Positions 60,829 to 64,000 of a stretch of 64,000 nucleotides of DNA are shown piece after piece. Source of the stretch: Tetrahymena elliotti 4EA (Eukaryota > Ciliophora > Oligohymenophorea > Hymenostomatida > Tetrahymenidae). The stretch covers positions 1,559,848 through 1,623,847 of the forward strand of contig JH720299.1 in the NCBI GenBank assembly GCA_000231825.2. Reading direction: 5' to 3'. Positions within the stretch are counted from its first letter, which is position 1. Every line of letters begins with the position of its first letter. The notes beneath the pieces were generated by a model that saw only the letters and a list, made by a program, of their open reading frames with translations, had not been told where the DNA came from and did no database searches. Position numbers and translations under genes: made by a program.

Positions 60829-61935
60829 GAATTTTACTGTTATTGATACCAAATAAGATCACTTTAATAGAAAATAATGATTTTACTTCTAACAAGTTAA
60901 TAAATGAAAATTAAATATTAAATTAATCTTATCTGATTTAATGCTATGTATATGGATGGTATGGTATATTTAAAAATCAGGACCCAATCCTTTTTAACAA
61001 ATAGAAAAATTAAAAGCTCAAAAATAGAGCTTTCAAAGCGAATTTAGTATTAATATCAAATAACACGATTTAACTAATAAGTTATCCTACTTACTTAATT
61101 CAACTTTTTTAAAGTTAAATAATTAGAGTATGTTTGTAAAAGTTTGAAGAGGTAATACAGAAATTAAAATATTCTATATGATTAATATTCCATGTTAGAT
61201 TATGTAATATATATTTTACTCAAGATAAAATATGAATTTAAGACTGAATTAATTGTTATCTATCTATATCATCTCTTTCATTTGGATAAATTTTAGCAGA
61301 CTAGAAATTAAGTAGCATTTACTACTTCCAATACTTACATTAAAATATTTAAGAAACATCTATTTTTTTTAAGTTAGATTCCAGTTTCTGGATTTAAAAA
61401 AATTTTAGAGTAAGTTAATCATTTTTTAGAAATAAGTATTTGTGTAAAAGAATACCTCTTTGAAATTTTAATGAGATAAATTCATATAATGAAAGAATTT
61501 TTGATTCCACAAATTAGAAGATGATAAATTTCCAAATCAATACTCCAAATTAAATTTTAGTAAAGTAAATTTAATAAGATATCTATTGTTAACTTTAATT
61601 TTCAAACTTTATTCAGAGGATTCTAAATTAAATTAAAAAAGAAAATCTTTTCATCAAAAAATAGTATCAGCTTTTTATTTCACATAAATTTTATAATCAA
61701 AATTTTTTGTTCCCCTGTTGTAAAGTTTTATTAAGTGTATAATTAGAAGATTTGATTAATCTGAATCAACTTTTGATTAATTTAGTCTATAGAAAAATAA
61801 AGGCGCTTTTTGATTTACAAACAATATTAGCCTTACTAATTTACACACAAAATTTGATGCTAGAAAATTATAAACAAATCTTAAAAATAAATTTTGATTG
61901 AAAAAAAAATTAAAAAGAAACAAAAATAATTAAAT
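60829..61935. other. intergenic, AT-rich
   Basis: About 1.1 kb without a recognised feature between the tRNA remnant and the small secreted-protein gene. The 285 bp before the remnant (60470-60754) is likewise empty. Confidence 0.5.
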
Positions 61936-62502
61936 ATGGATTAACTTAAATAAATAGCAATAATCTTAATATTTATTTTAAGTACTAATGCTACTTCTAC
62001 TAATAATTAATCTGAAACTGAATGCTAAATCCCTGCAAACAAATTAAATGGATAAACATTTAAATCTATTATTAACCCAGAGTATGACAATGATAGATTT
62101 TCTGGAGATGTTACTTTGACAATTTAATCAGATTAATAAGCTATTTAATCTCTCACTTTGGAAGCTAAAGATAGTAACAGTAAGTAGTAAAAGTATGTTT
62201 ATACCCCAGAAGGTAACTAATATGGATTAAATTTAGGCACAAACTTTTTAATAAAAAGAAAACTAAGTAGTTCAAATCCAAATAAAAGTTTCAATGAAAT
62301 TTTTCATTTAATTTCTTCATGCAAAGAATAAAATGGTGTCTTAACTAGTTTGGAAATAAAAGCTAGTTTTTCAGAAACAATAGAAGAATCAGAAAAAGGG
62401 AAATAATTTTAGTACTTTTAACTATCATAATAAATAAATCTATCCTCACACTAAATGATCATTAAATTTACTCTTTTTTTGTTGCTAATATTATTCGTAT
62501 GA
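61936..62502 (+). CDS. Small secreted or membrane-anchored protein
   Basis: Single-exon gene of 188 residues, ATG 61936 to TGA 62500-62502. MDQLKQIAIILIFILSTNAT is a signal peptide. The middle is Ser/Thr/Gln/Asn-rich (NPEYDNDRFSGDVTLTIQSD, SLTLEAKDSNSK) with two widely spaced cysteines. The last ~14 residues are strongly hydrophobic (MIIKFTLFLLLILFV) and run to the stop with no cytoplasmic tail. Signal peptide plus terminal hydrophobic tail is the layout of GPI-anchored surface proteins; a type I membrane protein is the alternative. No family recognised. It is not Cys-rich and so unlike the secreted proteins at 44-49 kb. Confidence 0.7.
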
Positions 62503-62895
62503 CTCCAAATTAATTTAATCACTTTTCTGTTTACTGATTAAATGTATGTATAATTAATGTTGTAAAAAAAGCATCACAAAAAATTTAGATTAAAATTATT
62601 ACCATTCACTTTGCTCATATTTCAGTTATTAGCGAAAAATTTAATTTTGGTTAAGAGAAGGGTTAGGTAGGATTTTATTTAAGAGGATTTATGGGGGAAT
62701 TTAATTTATAAAATTATGATTATCTTTTAGATTGGTAATATGATAAAAAAAGAAATATTTAGGTTAAAAATTTATTTGTGTAATTTATATTATTTTCCTA
62801 TCGATTTGTTAATAAAAGTTAAATCTTTGAAGATATAAATTTTAACTTTCAACAAATACAAAAACAAATTCAAAGAAATGAATAAATCTAAAAAA
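62503..62895. other. intergenic, AT-rich
   Basis: Spacer between the small secreted-protein gene and the tRNA-Ile cluster. Nothing recognised. Confidence 0.5.
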
Positions 62896-62969
62896 TGCTC
62901 AAAGTGGGGCTTGAACCCACGACCCTTGGCTCATAAGACCAATGCTCTAACCAGCTGAGCTATCTGAGC
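62896..62969 (-). tRNA. tRNA-Ile(TAT), copy 1
   Basis: 74 nt cloverleaf: acceptor GCTCAGA/TTTGAGC (one G-T pair), D-arm GCTC/GAGC, anticodon stem TTGGT/GCCAA with loop CTTATGA (anticodon TAT), T-arm GTGGG TTCAAGC CCCAC, discriminator A, then a T-run terminator. The gene body resembles yeast tRNA-Ile(TAT). G at position 37 instead of the usual A is odd and is shared by all copies. Confidence 0.93.
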
Positions 62970-63178
62970 GTTTTGTATAAATCAAAATAACTTTTTCTGT
63001 GATTTTATTTTGGAATAGTTATCAAATTTAAGTAAATACATTTTCTTTAAAAATAACAAAATATTGATAAAATTTATATATTAAGTAAACAAATAGCTTA
63101 ACTATATCTTTTTATGAAGTTTATGATTATGACAGACTTCTATTTATAAATATTTATTTAATTATTATTAGCAAAAAA

Positions 63179-63251
63179 TGCTCAAGGTGGGGCTTGAACC
63201 CACGACCTTTGGCTCATAAGACCAAAGCTCTACCAACTGAGCTACCTGAGC
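63179..63251 (-). tRNA. tRNA-Ile(TAT), copy 2
   Basis: 73 nt; same cloverleaf as its neighbours but the D-loop is one T shorter (GTTGGTA against GTTGGTTA). Acceptor GCTCAGG/CTTGAGC. Anticodon loop CTTATGA. T-run terminator follows on the minus strand. Confidence 0.93.
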
Positions 63252-63482
63252 GTTTTGTATAAATCTAAAAAAATTTTTCGTTGATTTTATTTTAAAGTAG
63301 TGAAAAATAAGATGAAATAATTTAGATATTCATAATTAATGATGGATTAAATTATTATGCTCAGTATTTAAATTGTTTATTTGTAACTTTTTTTGAATAT
63401 TATGAATGGCAGACAGAAATAAATATGAAAATATATAATGAAAAATATTTTGACAGATATTAGTAATTCACTATCAAAAAAA

Positions 63483-63556
63483 TGCTCAAGGTGGGGCTCG
63501 AACCCACGACCTTTGGCTCATAAGACCAAAGCTCTAACCAACTGAGCTACCTGAGC
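63483..63556 (-). tRNA. tRNA-Ile(TAT), copy 3
   Basis: 74 nt cloverleaf with acceptor GCTCAGG/CTTGAGC, anticodon loop CTTATGA and T-loop TTCGAGC, so the best consensus B box of the cluster. T-run terminator follows. Spaced about 300 bp from copy 2, as copy 2 is from copy 1. Confidence 0.94.
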
Positions 63557-64000
63557 CTTTTGTATGGGTTTAAAATCAAAATTTGATGATTTTAATTGAC
63601 AATTTTATTTTCACAGCAAATTTAAATAATCCAAAATTGAAATTAATTACTTTAATTTTTAGAATGAATAAACCTTAAACAAATAGTTTAACATGATGAT
63701 TTAGCATGAGAAGATTTATCATTTATATATTTTAAATTTAGTATAAAATATATATTTTTTATTAAATGAGTTTGTTTTAAGCACAAGATAAAAATGAAAG
63801 AATCTTTAAGACATAAATTAAAATAATTGATTGTTCTATTATTAGAAAATGTATTTGATACAAAAATACAAAAATATTTTTCAATATTTAAAAGATGCAT
63901 TAAAGATTAAAAACAGCAAGGCTTTAAAATTAGAAATAGAATTTGTTGAATAAAGCAAAGAATTGAATGTTTTGATGAATATTTGAAACTTTTTAAATGA
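63557..64000. other. intergenic at window end
   Basis: AT-rich. A 45-codon frame at 63849-63986 (plus) is helical in character but too short and AT-biased to call. The window may end just before another gene. Confidence 0.4.

Noticed and set aside
63849..63986. 45-codon plus-strand frame near the window end
   Set aside because: Too short and compositionally ordinary to support a gene.
1..64000. Telomere repeats, chromosome breakage sequences, CRISPR arrays, transposases
   Set aside because: Scanned by eye; no run of GGGGTT/CCCCAA, no clear breakage-sequence match, no spacer-repeat array and no transposase or reverse transcriptase motif seen.

Overview
The window is very AT-rich and its genes read through only in the ciliate nuclear code: TAA and TAG appear repeatedly inside conserved domains as Gln, and TGA is the only stop. 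Introns are about 50-700 bp, AT-rich, mostly GTAA...TAG, and several genes have none. This fits an oligohymenophorean ciliate macronuclear chromosome, most likely Tetrahymena or a close relative; the intron sizes are too long for Paramecium. The species call is inference.

Layout. 0.4-16.6 kb: on the minus strand, a WDR3/UTP12 ribosome-biogenesis factor, an EF-hand/C2/membrane protein, an EF-hand protein with repeated ECTFKP-type motifs and an N-rich protein; on the plus strand, a C-terminal ADP-ribosyltransferase-domain protein and a small one-helix membrane protein. 17.0-19.2 kb: a decayed pseudokinase-MORN gene. 20.1-22.2 kb: a STE7/MAPKK-like kinase (minus). 22.2-32.2 kb: a gene desert holding two arrays of a degenerate tandem repeat of about 315 bp. 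32.2-35.8 kb: a cullin (plus). 36.8-39.2 kb: a seven-helix receptor with an RGS-like tail (minus). 39.5-43.5 kb: two identical tRNA-Lys(CTT) genes around an acylaminoacyl-peptidase gene, with a perfect 114-bp inverted repeat beside the second tRNA. 44.0-58.5 kb: two Cys-rich secreted protein genes (minus) alternating with kinase-TPR genes (plus), followed by a third kinase-TPR gene with about 24 TPRs and a dead kinase domain. 59.4-62.5 kb: a senescence/spartin-domain gene and a small secreted or anchored protein. 60.8-63.6 kb: three tRNA-Ile(TAT) genes and one decaying copy.

There are no operons. The dominant theme in the second half is local duplication: tRNAs, the Cys-rich/kinase-TPR pair and the satellite arrays, with several copies in different stages of decay (frameshifts, Trp-to-TGA type nonsense codons, degenerate tRNA). 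Housekeeping genes (WDR3, cullin, peptidase) are interspersed with signalling genes (MAPKK, receptor, kinase-TPR).
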